A DNA stretch of 7,884 bases. Source: Candidatus Hodarchaeota archaeon. Its GTDB lineage: Archaea > Asgardarchaeota > Heimdallarchaeia > Hodarchaeales > YT1-057. Shown here one piece after another: positions 1 through 6,922 of the stretch (the first letter of the stretch is position 1; the number at the start of each line of letters is the position of its first letter). The notes under the pieces are model-generated. The model was not told the origin of the DNA, ran no database searches, and worked only from the letters and a program-made list of their open reading frames with translations. Made by a program: the position numbers and the translations under genes. The stretch lies in NCBI GenBank assembly GCA_016839955.1, contig JAEOTI010000689.1, positions 1-7,884 on the forward strand, in the 5' to 3' direction.

Positions 1-3000
1 AGAGTCTCTTTATCGGGATCTGTGAATTGCTTAAGGAAATAATAATGGAAAAGGCGAGACCCAATCACAGCGAGATAAAAGAATAATGAAATGTTACTTA
101 TAGAATCTCTCTTCTGAAAACAATAAATTTGTTGGTTAAAGATGAGCAATCCATCATGAATCATCACTGTGGGTAAATTCCCAGATGAAACCTTTCTGAA
201 GAGAAGCTTTTCTCCTTGATACAAACTGGGATTTTTCCACATAATTTTGCTATAGCGAGCGTATGTGGGGTCATCCAATAAATCACCATAATATTTGAAG
301 GAACGGGGATTACGAACAAAGTGAAATCGCTGCAAGTCAGCCCCAATATACCCTGGTTTATCAAATCCTTGTTCTACTAATGTTCCAAATTCATCGGAAG
401 AGAAAATAAACTCAAGCTGATAGTTTTTCTCCTCTCTGTCTACTTCTTCATCTTCCTTGACTTTAGTCCGTTCAAATGAGGCATCACATTCTTCATTTAC
501 ACATGGTTTAGTCTGGACTCTACCTGCTCTTCCAACACCAAAAGGAGGATTTAAGAAAGAACATGCTGGACATACAAGGTACTTCCCCTCTTTGTTTGTA
601 TCAATTCCCCTCCCATTAATCACATAGTCGCGAAGAGGTCTGAAGCTGTTCTTTACGATCAAATGTGTTATCTGACGATCCTCTTCAGTCGCCCAGATAT
701 CAAATTTCGTTTTCTCATTGTTAGCAAAACTTGCTTGCGATCGTGAATAATACAACTCTGTCCGAAATAAAAATTCGATCCCAATTTGCCTGTCTTTTAA
801 ATTCACCTTTTCCTCCTGATTTAGTCCAACAAGAATATCGACATTCTCTCTTGGTGTAGATTTCCCAACCATAAGAATAAGAGAAGGTTTGGTCACATCT
901 TCAAAAATATCTAGGCCAAGATTTATCAGTGCGATAATATCCTGTTCGACTAAACTAACTCTTAGGGGTTCATTAACGTCTTCTAAACAGATTTCATTAG
1001 GAATTATATAACCAAGAATACCATGGGGTTTCAATAGATCTCGTAGATTTTGATATAAAAATATTGCAAATGAATCAAATTGACCCCGAGCAATCTGAGG
1101 GAATTCAGTCACCAAATATTCCCGAATAGCAGACAAATCTGCCCCCCAAGGTGGGTTTCCCACAATGATGTCAAAACCACCACTTTGAAAAATTGTGGCA
1201 AACTCTGATACCCAGTCAAAAGCTTTGTCGTCATAGGATTTATTTTTGATAATACTATTCCCACACTTTATGTGTGTGCCTAAATATGGAAATTTAACAT
1301 CTTTTTTAGCAATTTTTAGAAAGAGAGAAAGTTTGGTGATCTCAACACTCTCAGGATTGATATCTACCCCATAAATATTATCCAAAATTATTTGTCGTCT
1401 AACTTCAATTTCATCAAAAAATTGATCTAAGACAACCATTTTTGCAGGTCTTTTCCGAGATTCTGTTTCTACAGTATACTCACCCGATGCAACACGAGCA
1501 GAAAAGATTTTCTCATATAATTCTGTTAATAGGTCAACCGCTTTAACTAGGAACGCTCCAGATCCACAAGCTGGATCTAGTATCTTGATTCCTCGTACCC
1601 TTGCTTCAAGAGCTTGGATATCAGATAGATATTCTTCAATCAACTGATCAAAAGTCTCAGTGCTTAGATCTTGTCTTAAGAAATGAACAAGTGTCTGCCT
1701 CACTAGGTAATCAGTAACAAATTCTGGGGTGTAAAATATACCCTCAGCATGCCTTTTGAGTGCATTTTCATGAGCAGATTCAATATCAGTAAAATTTTCA
1801 ATGTCCTTCAAAGATAATTCAAAAATACGCCCCAAAATATCTACGCTTATCTCTGTGGTAAAATCATAACTAGCCATTCTAATAATGTTAAAATAGATAG
1901 GATTGAGAGTAGGGTATCTTCGTAAAGCTGAACGCAATTCAGAACCAAATATTTCGATAAATTCATTATTATTTTCTATATCAGCAATTATCTCATGAGT
2001 AGAGACAATATTCTGGTATTCATTAGGATTTTCAAGCAGGTCACGAACAATGAGATTTGATAAATCCTCAGCGAATAACTCACCATCATATGCAGGGACA
2101 CCACTGTACTTGTTTCCGTTATTGATATCATTAAATAGGTTCAATATGTTTTGCCATATGCGATTCTGATTTTCTCGGACTTCGGAATTGCAGAGAGGAA
2201 GAATGATCTGTTTTTCCAGAATACTTTTCTCTAATAATCCTCTTGGTTCATCTTCAGCAAATAGACAAAATAATAACCGATTCAATATGACTTGAGCGTA
2301 ATGTAAGGCATCATCAAGAGAAAGGTCATTATTTGTATGAAATTCTTGGATCAGCATGAGGCGTGTTTCATTATACAGTTGGTAAAATTCATTAGTAAAA
2401 GAACGCTCAAAGAGCTCTGTCCTGTTATTCAGCAATATAAGTGATTTTCTGTCTAAGATCTGTTCTCGCGAAAAAAGGAACTTAAACTCCTTTAACCATT
2501 CATCGTTAACAGTCCCATCATCGGTTACCAGTTCTTTAAAGCTAATCTTATGGCATCGTTGAGGTTTATAATAATTAAATAGCCAAAAATCCACATAATT
2601 ACTTACTACGTACCATGTCCCTCCCAGATCATAAGCGTATCGATGTGCCTGCTCAATTGGTGAATAAGGCTTTCCAGATGGACGCTGATCTAATATCGTG
2701 TCCTGTCCCTTTAGTTCGAACAATAAAACAGGCTTTTCGTCTGTGTCAACAATGCAAAATTCTACTCTCCTTCCTTTCTGCGTTCTCCGTTCGAATTGTC
2801 GATCCTCAGGTTGATAATTGAGTAAATTTCTTAAAATGTGATCATAAAAGTCTAAGTAGTTCCTCATCTCTCCAATTAATTCCCGATTCATAATACGAGA
2901 ATGCCATTGCAGTACGGATTCACGATCTTTCTCTGTAATTTCTATGGTGCGTGAGTATCGAAGCAATTCAGAGTGGCTAAATAATTTAAAATTGCAAATC

Positions 3001-3002
3001 AT
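1..3002 (-). CDS. Type IIG/IIL-like restriction-modification enzyme: N-terminal nuclease fused to N6-adenine methyltransferase (C-terminus outside window)
   Basis: The frame is open for exactly 1000 codons and runs off the window, so the C-terminus is missing. Residues 75-140 resemble the HsdR N-terminal type of PD-(D/E)XK domain: RRVEF (E81), then LLFELKGQ (E96, K98), then an IEQAHRYA helix. Residues about 420-700 are a gamma-class N6-adenine methyltransferase of the Eco57I/TaqI type. FYTPEFV (423-429) is motif X, DPACGSG (476-482) binds S-adenosylmethionine, D547 lies in GVDINP, and NPPWG (616-620) is catalytic motif IV. From about 790 it looks like the TaqI-type specificity region, with an embedded zinc ribbon (C811, C814, C834, C839). 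One polypeptide would therefore methylate and cut DNA, as in Type IIG/IIL enzymes. The ATG at 3002 has AAGGGG eight bases upstream. The gene starts 20 bp after a small nuclease gene, so the two are probably co-transcribed. Class is secure; specificity cannot be read. Confidence 0.9.
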   Translation of the reverse strand, partial: MICNFKLFSHSELLRYSRTIEITEKDRESVLQWHSRIMNRELIGEMRNYLDFYDHILRNLLNYQPEDRQFERRTQKGRRVEFCIVDTDEKPVLLFELKGQDTILDQRPSGKPYSPIEQAHRYAYDLGGTWYVVSNYVDFWLFNYYKPQRCHKISFKELVTDDGTVNDEWLKEFKFLFSREQILDRKSLILLNNRTELFERSFTNEFYQLYNETRLMLIQEFHTNNDLSLDDALHYAQVILNRLLFCLFAEDEPRGLLEKSILEKQIILPLCNSEVRENQNRIWQNILNLFNDINNGNKYSGVPAYDGELFAEDLSNLIVRDLLENPNEYQNIVSTHEIIADIENNNEFIEIFGSELRSALRRYPTLNPIYFNIIRMASYDFTTEISVDILGRIFELSLKDIENFTDIESAHENALKRHAEGIFYTPEFVTDYLVRQTLVHFLRQDLSTETFDQLIEEYLSDIQALEARVRGIKILDPACGSGAFLVKAVDLLTELYEKIFSARVASGEYTVETESRKRPAKMVVLDQFFDEIEVRRQIILDNIYGVDINPESVEITKLSLFLKIAKKDVKFPYLGTHIKCGNSIIKNKSYDDKAFDWVSEFATIFQSGGFDIIVGNPPWGADLSAIREYLVTEFPQIARGQFDSFAIFLYQNLRDLLKPHGILGYIIPNEICLEDVNEPLRVSLVEQDIIALINLGLDIFEDVTKPSLILMVGKSTPRENVDILVGLNQEEKVNLKDRQIGIEFLFRTELYYSRSQASFANNEKTKFDIWATEEDRQITHLIVKNSFRPLRDYVINGRGIDTNKEGKYLVCPACSFLNPPFGVGRAGRVQTKPCVNEECDASFERTKVKEDEEVDREEKNYQLEFIFSSDEFGTLVEQGFDKPGYIGADLQRFHFVRNPRSFKYYGDLLDDPTYARYSKIMWKNPSLYQGEKLLFRKVSSGNLPTVMIHDGLLIFNQQIYCFQKRDSISNISLFFYLAVIGSRLFHYYFLKQFTDPDKET

Positions 3003-3010
3003 TTCTGGTA

Positions 3011-3016
3011 CCCCTT
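3011..3016 (-). promoter_or_regulatory. Ribosome binding site of the fused restriction-modification gene
   Basis: AAGGGG lies eight bases before the ATG at 3002 and supports that start. A TTG in the same frame at 3026 overlaps the upstream stop (TTGA), but it has no usable spacing to a Shine-Dalgarno sequence. Confidence 0.6.
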
Positions 3017-3022
3017 CATAAT

Positions 3023-3616
3023 TCAATCCCTTGACTTTAGTTTTAGCAACTTACCCATATCCTCGTTTAACTCCCTAATAGGAATATCATAGGCCTTAAT
3101 TTGGTATCTATACTTCGCTTTTGTATTGTACCACGTCTGTTTAAAATCACAGACTTTATATCCTTCAATGTAACCCATTATCAATGTAGTTAACCACTCT
3201 TGACCAAATTGAATTTGTATTATGGCCATATCACTGAGTCCTTTGGGTACATAACAAATTACAATATAATCCTTATTTCCTGGTTTTGTTTTTATACCAT
3301 ATCCAAAGTACCATGAATTATCAGGTTCTAATGGTGTTTGAGCAGTCTTAACATCAATAGTTATACCACTTTGGATTAATCTAAAATCCCATTCGTCATA
3401 TAATGCCCCCTCTTGAGTTTCATAATTAGTATCTTTTCTCAACCCTCGTTGATTTAAAAACTTCTCGAAAGATAATTCACCCAATTTACCAATGAAAGCA
3501 TCATCTGGAGAATCAAATTTTGTGTATGGATGGCTTTCCCTGAGTTTTCTTCGATAACGCTTATACTCTTGAGCTTGTTTAAGCATTTGCTCTGTAATCT
3601 TTACTTTTTCAACCAA
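3023..3616 (-). CDS. Small PD-(D/E)XK nuclease-like protein
   Basis: I do not recognise the family, but the nuclease core is readable. Numbering is from the longest frame, whose GTG is at 3628. E51 lies in a helix, GKLGELSFEKFL. D81 is in DEWDFRL. D92-V-K94 is in ITIDVKTAQ, giving an E/D/DxK active-site pattern, followed by a strand YIVICYV (121-127). The residues before the core are basic (KRYRRKLR, 23-30), which suits nucleic-acid contact. The longest frame would start at GTG 3628, but that codon lies inside a strong Shine-Dalgarno sequence. I therefore prefer the TTG at 3616, 11 bases downstream, giving 197 residues. The gene lies 20 bp ahead of the restriction-modification gene and 57-69 bp behind a HEPN gene. 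It may be an accessory nuclease of that system or a stand-alone effector. It could also be a non-cleaving PD-(D/E)XK relative. Confidence 0.65.
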   Translation of the reverse strand: MVEKVKITEQMLKQAQEYKRYRRKLRESHPYTKFDSPDDAFIGKLGELSFEKFLNQRGLRKDTNYETQEGALYDEWDFRLIQSGITIDVKTAQTPLEPDNSWYFGYGIKTKPGNKDYIVICYVPKGLSDMAIIQIQFGQEWLTTLIMGYIEGYKVCDFKQTWYNTKAKYRYQIKAYDIPIRELNEDMGKLLKLKSRD

Positions 3617-3623
3617 ATTCCCA

Positions 3624-3632
3624 ATCACCTCC
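3624..3632 (-). promoter_or_regulatory. Strong Shine-Dalgarno sequence that decides the small nuclease start
   Basis: GGAGGTGAT matches the 16S anti-Shine-Dalgarno complement over nine bases. It overlaps the GTG at 3628, so that codon cannot be the start served by this site. The first in-frame start codon downstream is TTG at 3616, with 11 bases between GGAGG and TTG. An out-of-frame ATG at 3647 opens only a 12-codon reading frame across the site. Confidence 0.55.
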
Positions 3633-3685
3633 AGGGACCGCTTCCATGTGATATATTAGTTTTTTATTGGAATGTTTGTTCTTTA

Positions 3686-4459
3686 TTAATCTTTTGAAGT
3701 TTCTCTTAAGATCGGATCTTGCAGATCGGATCTTTCAATGATTCTTTCAAGGATTGCAGGTAATATTGTAGCATTCTTAATAATATCTTGAATGATAGAA
3801 AAAGGAGGGATTAATGGAATAATAGAATCAATTATTTCTGAAAATAGAGAACCTAATTGCGGAAGAGCCTCTTCTTTGATTGAATCTACAGGATCTATTG
3901 AAGTCTGTTTCAATCCATTTATAGATTCCATTATGCTTTGGTTCACTTCTTCAGTTATTAAACGGGAAAGCTCTGGGACGGGCTTGCTGTGTGCGATTGA
4001 GTTTCTTAAATCTTTAAAATTCTCAAATCTTTCAATGTAATTAGGTTCATCAAGTTCATGAAACACTCTTGTTAATACCCCCTCAATTCCTAAGACTCGC
4101 AAAAGAGTATGCTGACGAGAGAAAGGATTCCCTTTTTCATATTGATAAAATAATCTTTTTCCTACCTTAGAAGCATAGTTATTTGGGTCAGTCTTATAAT
4201 CAACGAGATCAGTAGACTTAAACGTAGGACTAAAAGACTTTCTTGTCTTCTCCAGATATTCTATGTACTTCCATGCAAATTCAGGAATTTCATACACTCT
4301 GTCAACTAAATAATTGATAAATACCTCACAGTATGAATAAACACTAAATACTAAGGAAGAGACAAATCGTGGAATATCACCTGACTCGAACATGGGTGTT
4401 GTATCTAATTGATTCAGGAATTCGGGGTTTGAAGAGATTTTTTCCATTATCTCTAACAT
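3686..4459 (-). CDS. HEPN-domain protein with RNSIAH motif, putative RNase
   Basis: HEPN domains are helical; many are metal-independent RNases in toxin-antitoxin, abortive-infection and CRISPR systems, with an R-x4-6-H active site. Here that motif is R152-N-S-I-A-H157 in FKDLRNSIAHS, a classic HEPN signature. An earlier amphipathic helix around VYSYCEVFINYLVDRV carries an acidic residue (E45) where HEPN families often have one. After the motif there is a helix-rich tail with a hydrophobic stretch (about 205-243: SEIIDSIIPLIPPF and after), not an obvious transmembrane span. No nucleotidyltransferase (MNT) partner is nearby. The ATG at 4459 has only a weak purine run upstream. The same frame stays open back to a TAG at 4598-4600 without an ATG, GTG or TTG, adding up to 46 codons. 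The true N-terminus may therefore be longer, through a rare start or a frameshift from the 58-codon ORF. The HEPN assignment rests on motif and helical pattern only. Confidence 0.65.
   Translation of the reverse strand: MLEIMEKISSNPEFLNQLDTTPMFESGDIPRFVSSLVFSVYSYCEVFINYLVDRVYEIPEFAWKYIEYLEKTRKSFSPTFKSTDLVDYKTDPNNYASKVGKRLFYQYEKGNPFSRQHTLLRVLGIEGVLTRVFHELDEPNYIERFENFKDLRNSIAHSKPVPELSRLITEEVNQSIMESINGLKQTSIDPVDSIKEEALPQLGSLFSEIIDSIIPLIPPFSIIQDIIKNATILPAILERIIERSDLQDPILRETSKD
3708..3734. repeat. Tandem pair of GATC-rich palindromes
   Basis: GATCGGATCTT occurs twice (3710-3720 and 3724-3734) with a 3-bp spacer, a period of 14 bp. Each copy lies in a near-perfect palindrome centred on a single G: AAGATC-G-GATCTT at 3708-3720 and AGATC-G-GATCT at 3723-3733. 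The pair lies in the last codons of the second HEPN gene (residues RSDLQDPILR). It could be an operator-like site for the downstream nuclease and restriction genes, or simply a coding duplication. Confidence 0.45.
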
Positions 4460-4566
4460 TTCTTTTTCATCATTCTTGATTTTAGATGTGTGAAAGAATT
4501 CTCCTCTACTAAAAAAATCAAAAATTCTTGGTAATAAAGAATAGAAGTCTAATATAGCAGTTATTA

Positions 4567-4743
4567 TTATCCCTTTGAAACAAACTCGTAAGTATTCCTA
4601 ATTCCATTAAAAAATTCCTCACCTTGTTCTGTTAAGAAAAAATTCTCATTTAAAAACTGAAAATCTTCTTCGTTGTCTGTCGTCTGAAAAAAATCTGAAA
4701 CTTCAAGTACAATCTTCTTTATTTGTTCAGGAGAGATATTCAT
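4567..4743 (-). CDS. Unrecognised 58-residue acidic protein
   Basis: A short frame from ATG 4743 to TAA 4567, starting MNISPEQIKK and ending YEFVSKG. It is rich in acidic and aromatic residues (EEDFQFLNENFFLTEQ) and has no signal peptide, cysteine pair or membrane segment. No family is recognised. Its Shine-Dalgarno is weak (AGGG about nine bases upstream). It lies 69 bp after the first HEPN gene and its end overlaps the open frame of the second. Two readings are possible. It may be a small free-standing protein, for instance an antitoxin or regulator of a HEPN toxin. Alternatively it may be the N-terminus of the second HEPN protein, joined by a -1 frameshift at 4570-4576 or broken from it by an indel. 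The zero frame ends in three stops in a row (TAATAATAA). Confidence 0.5.
   Translation of the reverse strand: MNISPEQIKKIVLEVSDFFQTTDNEEDFQFLNENFFLTEQGEEFFNGIRNTYEFVSKG
4570..4576 (-). other. Candidate -1 ribosomal frameshift heptamer AAAGGGA
   Basis: The heptamer reads A AAG GGA in the frame of the 58-codon ORF and has the XXXYYYZ form. Slipping back one base gives AAA GGG and continues in the frame of the second HEPN gene. It lies immediately before the TAA stop of the short ORF. The product would be 58 + 37 + 257 = 352 residues. I see no convincing downstream hairpin or upstream Shine-Dalgarno stimulator, and this is not one of the commonest bacterial heptamers, so its use is inference. 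Confidence 0.3.
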
Positions 4744-4812
4744 TATTTGCGCCCTAATTTTTTTAATTGGTCTTATACCTCACGATTAAGATTTTTACGA
4801 TCTTTACAACAT

Positions 4813-5478
4813 TCATCTTAATGCAGAAGGATGAATAATAACGTTCAATGAGTCTTTATTAATCGTATCTTGTGTTTGTTGAATTTCCTTACTGAAATTC
4901 TTCCTAATTTCTTGTATAAACCATTTTACAAAGTTGGTCTGTGAATTGTAGTATTTCTTAACTGTCGGAATAAGTTCGGAATTTAAAATTTTTGAGAAAA
5001 TCTGAACAGAAGCTCCTTCATTTCGTTTAAATCTAAAAGCAAGATAATATTGAATTGTCGCTTCATTATCGGCTTTGTGAAGAAAATCATTTCTTAATGG
5101 ATTAAAGAAAAAACCACTCTGTTGTTCTAAATTGAGCGATTTTAACTTATGATCATATAAAATTGTCAAATCACAACAGAATGGAGATTTTTTCAATTTA
5201 TTTCTCCACCCCATACATTTTTCAGATAAAGCTTTTGCAGTTGCTGAGTAATTTAAAAGATAGCATGAAAATTCAAGATGAAGTTGATAAAGTTCTGTTC
5301 CAGGTTTATCTGAATTTTTTAATCGATTTACCCAGTCTTGTATCTCTTCAAAATTATCGCTAAGCTTATTATAGTTAAAAGTAACAAAATCGAGATAGTT
5401 ATATATATTAGAGATGATATTAAGAATATTAAATCCTGTTGTCTCTTTCAAATTCTCGAAAATGGCTCTTCTTGACAT
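4813..5478 (-). CDS. HEPN-like protein with RNDFLH motif, putative RNase
   Basis: R129-N-D-F-L-H134 in NPLRNDFLHKADN fits the HEPN R-x4-6-H active-site pattern, placed after a set of predicted helices (HLEFSCYLLNYSATAKALSEKC, 67-88). This suits the helical bundle of HEPN RNases. The C-terminal third is lysine-rich and helical, with aromatics (KKYYNSQTNFVKWFIQEIRKNF). There is no membrane span or signal peptide. The ATG at 5478 is supported by GAGGGG seven bases upstream. Sampled lines are only about 25-30% GC, lower than the flanking nuclease genes. It shares the motif with the HEPN gene two positions downstream but little other obvious similarity, so they are probably not recent duplicates. 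The likely role is RNA cleavage in an anti-phage or toxin context. Evidence is motif plus helical pattern; other helical folds with a chance RN-H motif remain possible. Confidence 0.6.
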   Translation of the reverse strand: MSRRAIFENLKETTGFNILNIISNIYNYLDFVTFNYNKLSDNFEEIQDWVNRLKNSDKPGTELYQLHLEFSCYLLNYSATAKALSEKCMGWRNKLKKSPFCCDLTILYDHKLKSLNLEQQSGFFFNPLRNDFLHKADNEATIQYYLAFRFKRNEGASVQIFSKILNSELIPTVKKYYNSQTNFVKWFIQEIRKNFSKEIQQTQDTINKDSLNVIIHPSALR

Positions 5479-5605
5479 TATAAATCCCCTCGATTGGTTT
5501 AATTATAATTTTAATAAGGTAAAAAAACTATTGGTTCTATTAATTTCTAACCCGAATACTATATATAATCTTCTTACATCTTTGATTAATTTTAACTGGA
5601 AACTC
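5479..5605 (-). promoter_or_regulatory. AT-rich spacer with possible promoter for the HEPN block
   Basis: This 127-bp gap holds no coding frame. GAGGGG at 5486-5491 is the ribosome binding site of the HEPN gene starting at 5478. TATAAT at 5502-5507 on the minus strand is a perfect -10-type hexamer placed to give a very short leader, but no good -35 hexamer lies about 17 bp further upstream. In sequence this AT-rich the match may be chance. An orphan GGAG follows the upstream stop directly (5602-5605), with no start codon in range. Confidence 0.25.
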
Positions 5606-6874
5606 CTATAGCTTCTCTTGAATTTGTCTGAGAAAAGAGTGTTGAGTCCAGTAATCGGTCAATCGTCTTCCAGCTGAGATCAACTCTTCTATATTGTCAA
5701 AATTGAGGATTTGTGCTTTCTTTGATGATCGTACTTGATTCGCCAGACGGTATGCCAAAGTCCCTTTGGTCACTTTGAGTCGTCCCTCGGAAAAACTATT
5801 GTGTTCTGGAAGGAAAGTCATTCCCCGATATTGTTGACGGAATCCTTTTTTCATCTCATTTACACAACTGATAATCTCGGGCACAACCAAAGGTTCACGA
5901 AATTTCATGAACAGAACACAATCCGCTCCTGAGCTAAGATATTGTGTGATTCTTTGTAGGGGGGAATCAATTGCCTTAATATTACAGTCAGGTGCGATTT
6001 TCCCAATAGGGATTTTCCCGATTAGGTCAATTTTTTCCTTGTTTTTCTCAAAGAATTCTTGACAGGAGCTTTTTTCTTGGAAAAACTGATTGAATGCCTT
6101 TAAAAGCTGGTCTTGATACTGTCTAAATTTAATTCTCTGAGGGAAGACCTCTTGTGGTGATTTTATTTTTGAGTCATATTTTCTTAACATTTTTTTATCT
6201 ACAGAGAGTTTTGTACTCTCGAATTTCGACCTAAACTTCTGAAAATCAGGCAGTTCAAGAATGTGGATTTTAGGATGGTGAGTTAATATTTCCTGTCCTT
6301 CGAAAGGAGTTCCTTCTACTGGGAGTATCAAAAGTAGATGGATATTTCCTTTATAGGCTGCTTTAAACATATCTAGACGTGACATGAACTTTTGAATCGT
6401 CTTGATCCCTCCATAAACATTACATTTCGTTTCTACAATGGTCGTTTTCTTGCCAATGCGGAGAATCCCATCGAATTCCGCTGCAGGCACATTCCCATAG
6501 TGCAGAATAATTTCTCCCAGATGATTGTACGTTAAACGATTCTTCCTTTGCTTTTGTTTTAGGCGCTTCCCAGGTATTCGGGTCGGTATGAACCATTTCA
6601 CAGCTGAGAACTCATGAGCAATTTGTATTAAGAGTGAGGTGGCAAAATATTCCAATAACAGTCCATAATATAATCCAGTCCCATACTTATCCTCTTTATT
6701 TGTACGATATCTATGATAAAACTTTTTCAATCGTGAAGAGGGGGATAAAATAGGATCACTAACAGATTCTGCTTTCTCCCTTACTAGCTCCATAAATTGC
6801 TCGATCTGCTGATCCTTTGACAACATAAACTCCTTCCGTAAGTTTAGTCTATGTTTCCCAATCCTTTTGGCCAT
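5606..6874 (-). CDS. PD-(D/E)XK nuclease-fold protein of unrecognised family
   Basis: The 422-residue protein carries a well-formed nuclease core in its N-terminal third. E75 lies in a helix (YGLLLEYFATSLL), D135 is in AAEFDGILRI, and E148-T-K150 is in TTIVETKC, followed by a helix (IQKFMSRLDMFKAAY) and strand (IHLLLILP). This is the E/D/ExK layout of metal-dependent nucleases. The intervening segment is basic (PGKRLKQKQRKNRL, 101-114), as for a nucleic-acid-binding loop. Residues from about 245 to the end are mixed alpha/beta with no motif I recognise, perhaps a sensor or partner-binding domain. There is no helicase, NTPase or membrane signature. The ATG at 6874 has GAGG ten bases upstream. 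It lies between the exonuclease-like gene, from which a hairpin separates it, and the HEPN block. Target (DNA or RNA) is unknown. Confidence 0.65.
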   Translation of the reverse strand: MAKRIGKHRLNLRKEFMLSKDQQIEQFMELVREKAESVSDPILSPSSRLKKFYHRYRTNKEDKYGTGLYYGLLLEYFATSLLIQIAHEFSAVKWFIPTRIPGKRLKQKQRKNRLTYNHLGEIILHYGNVPAAEFDGILRIGKKTTIVETKCNVYGGIKTIQKFMSRLDMFKAAYKGNIHLLLILPVEGTPFEGQEILTHHPKIHILELPDFQKFRSKFESTKLSVDKKMLRKYDSKIKSPQEVFPQRIKFRQYQDQLLKAFNQFFQEKSSCQEFFEKNKEKIDLIGKIPIGKIAPDCNIKAIDSPLQRITQYLSSGADCVLFMKFREPLVVPEIISCVNEMKKGFRQQYRGMTFLPEHNSFSEGRLKVTKGTLAYRLANQVRSSKKAQILNFDNIEELISAGRRLTDYWTQHSFLRQIQEKL

Positions 6875-6922
6875 TTTTCTACAACCTCAATAAATACATT
6901 ACTAATCTTAACAAGGATTAAA

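Noticed and set aside
164..364. 66-codon minus-strand frame
   Set aside because: It lies in another frame inside the long restriction-modification gene, whose own frame is continuous here; its composition shows no protein-like motif.
2615..2821. 68-codon plus-strand frame
   Set aside because: Antisense to the nuclease domain of the restriction-modification gene; no ribosome binding site or recognisable domain.
3792..4040. 82-codon plus-strand frame
   Set aside because: Antisense to the second HEPN gene, which has the HEPN motif and the expected orientation.
4567..4743. Nucleotidyltransferase (MNT) antitoxin partner for the HEPN proteins
   Set aside because: The short ORF lacks the GSxxxG and DxD-type motifs and is too small, and no other frame in the window carries them.
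5580..5605. Extra small gene starting after the orphan GGAG at 5602-5605
   Set aside because: No ATG, GTG or TTG lies at a usable distance; only ATT, and the frame closes after about 16 codons.
5163..5611. Two plus-strand frames of about 65 codons (5163-5363 and 5414-5611)
   Set aside because: The first is antisense to the first HEPN gene; the second runs through the AT-rich spacer and into that gene's start. Both look like open frames by chance.
5735..5932. 65-codon plus-strand frame
   Set aside because: Antisense to the 422-residue nuclease-like gene, with no independent support.
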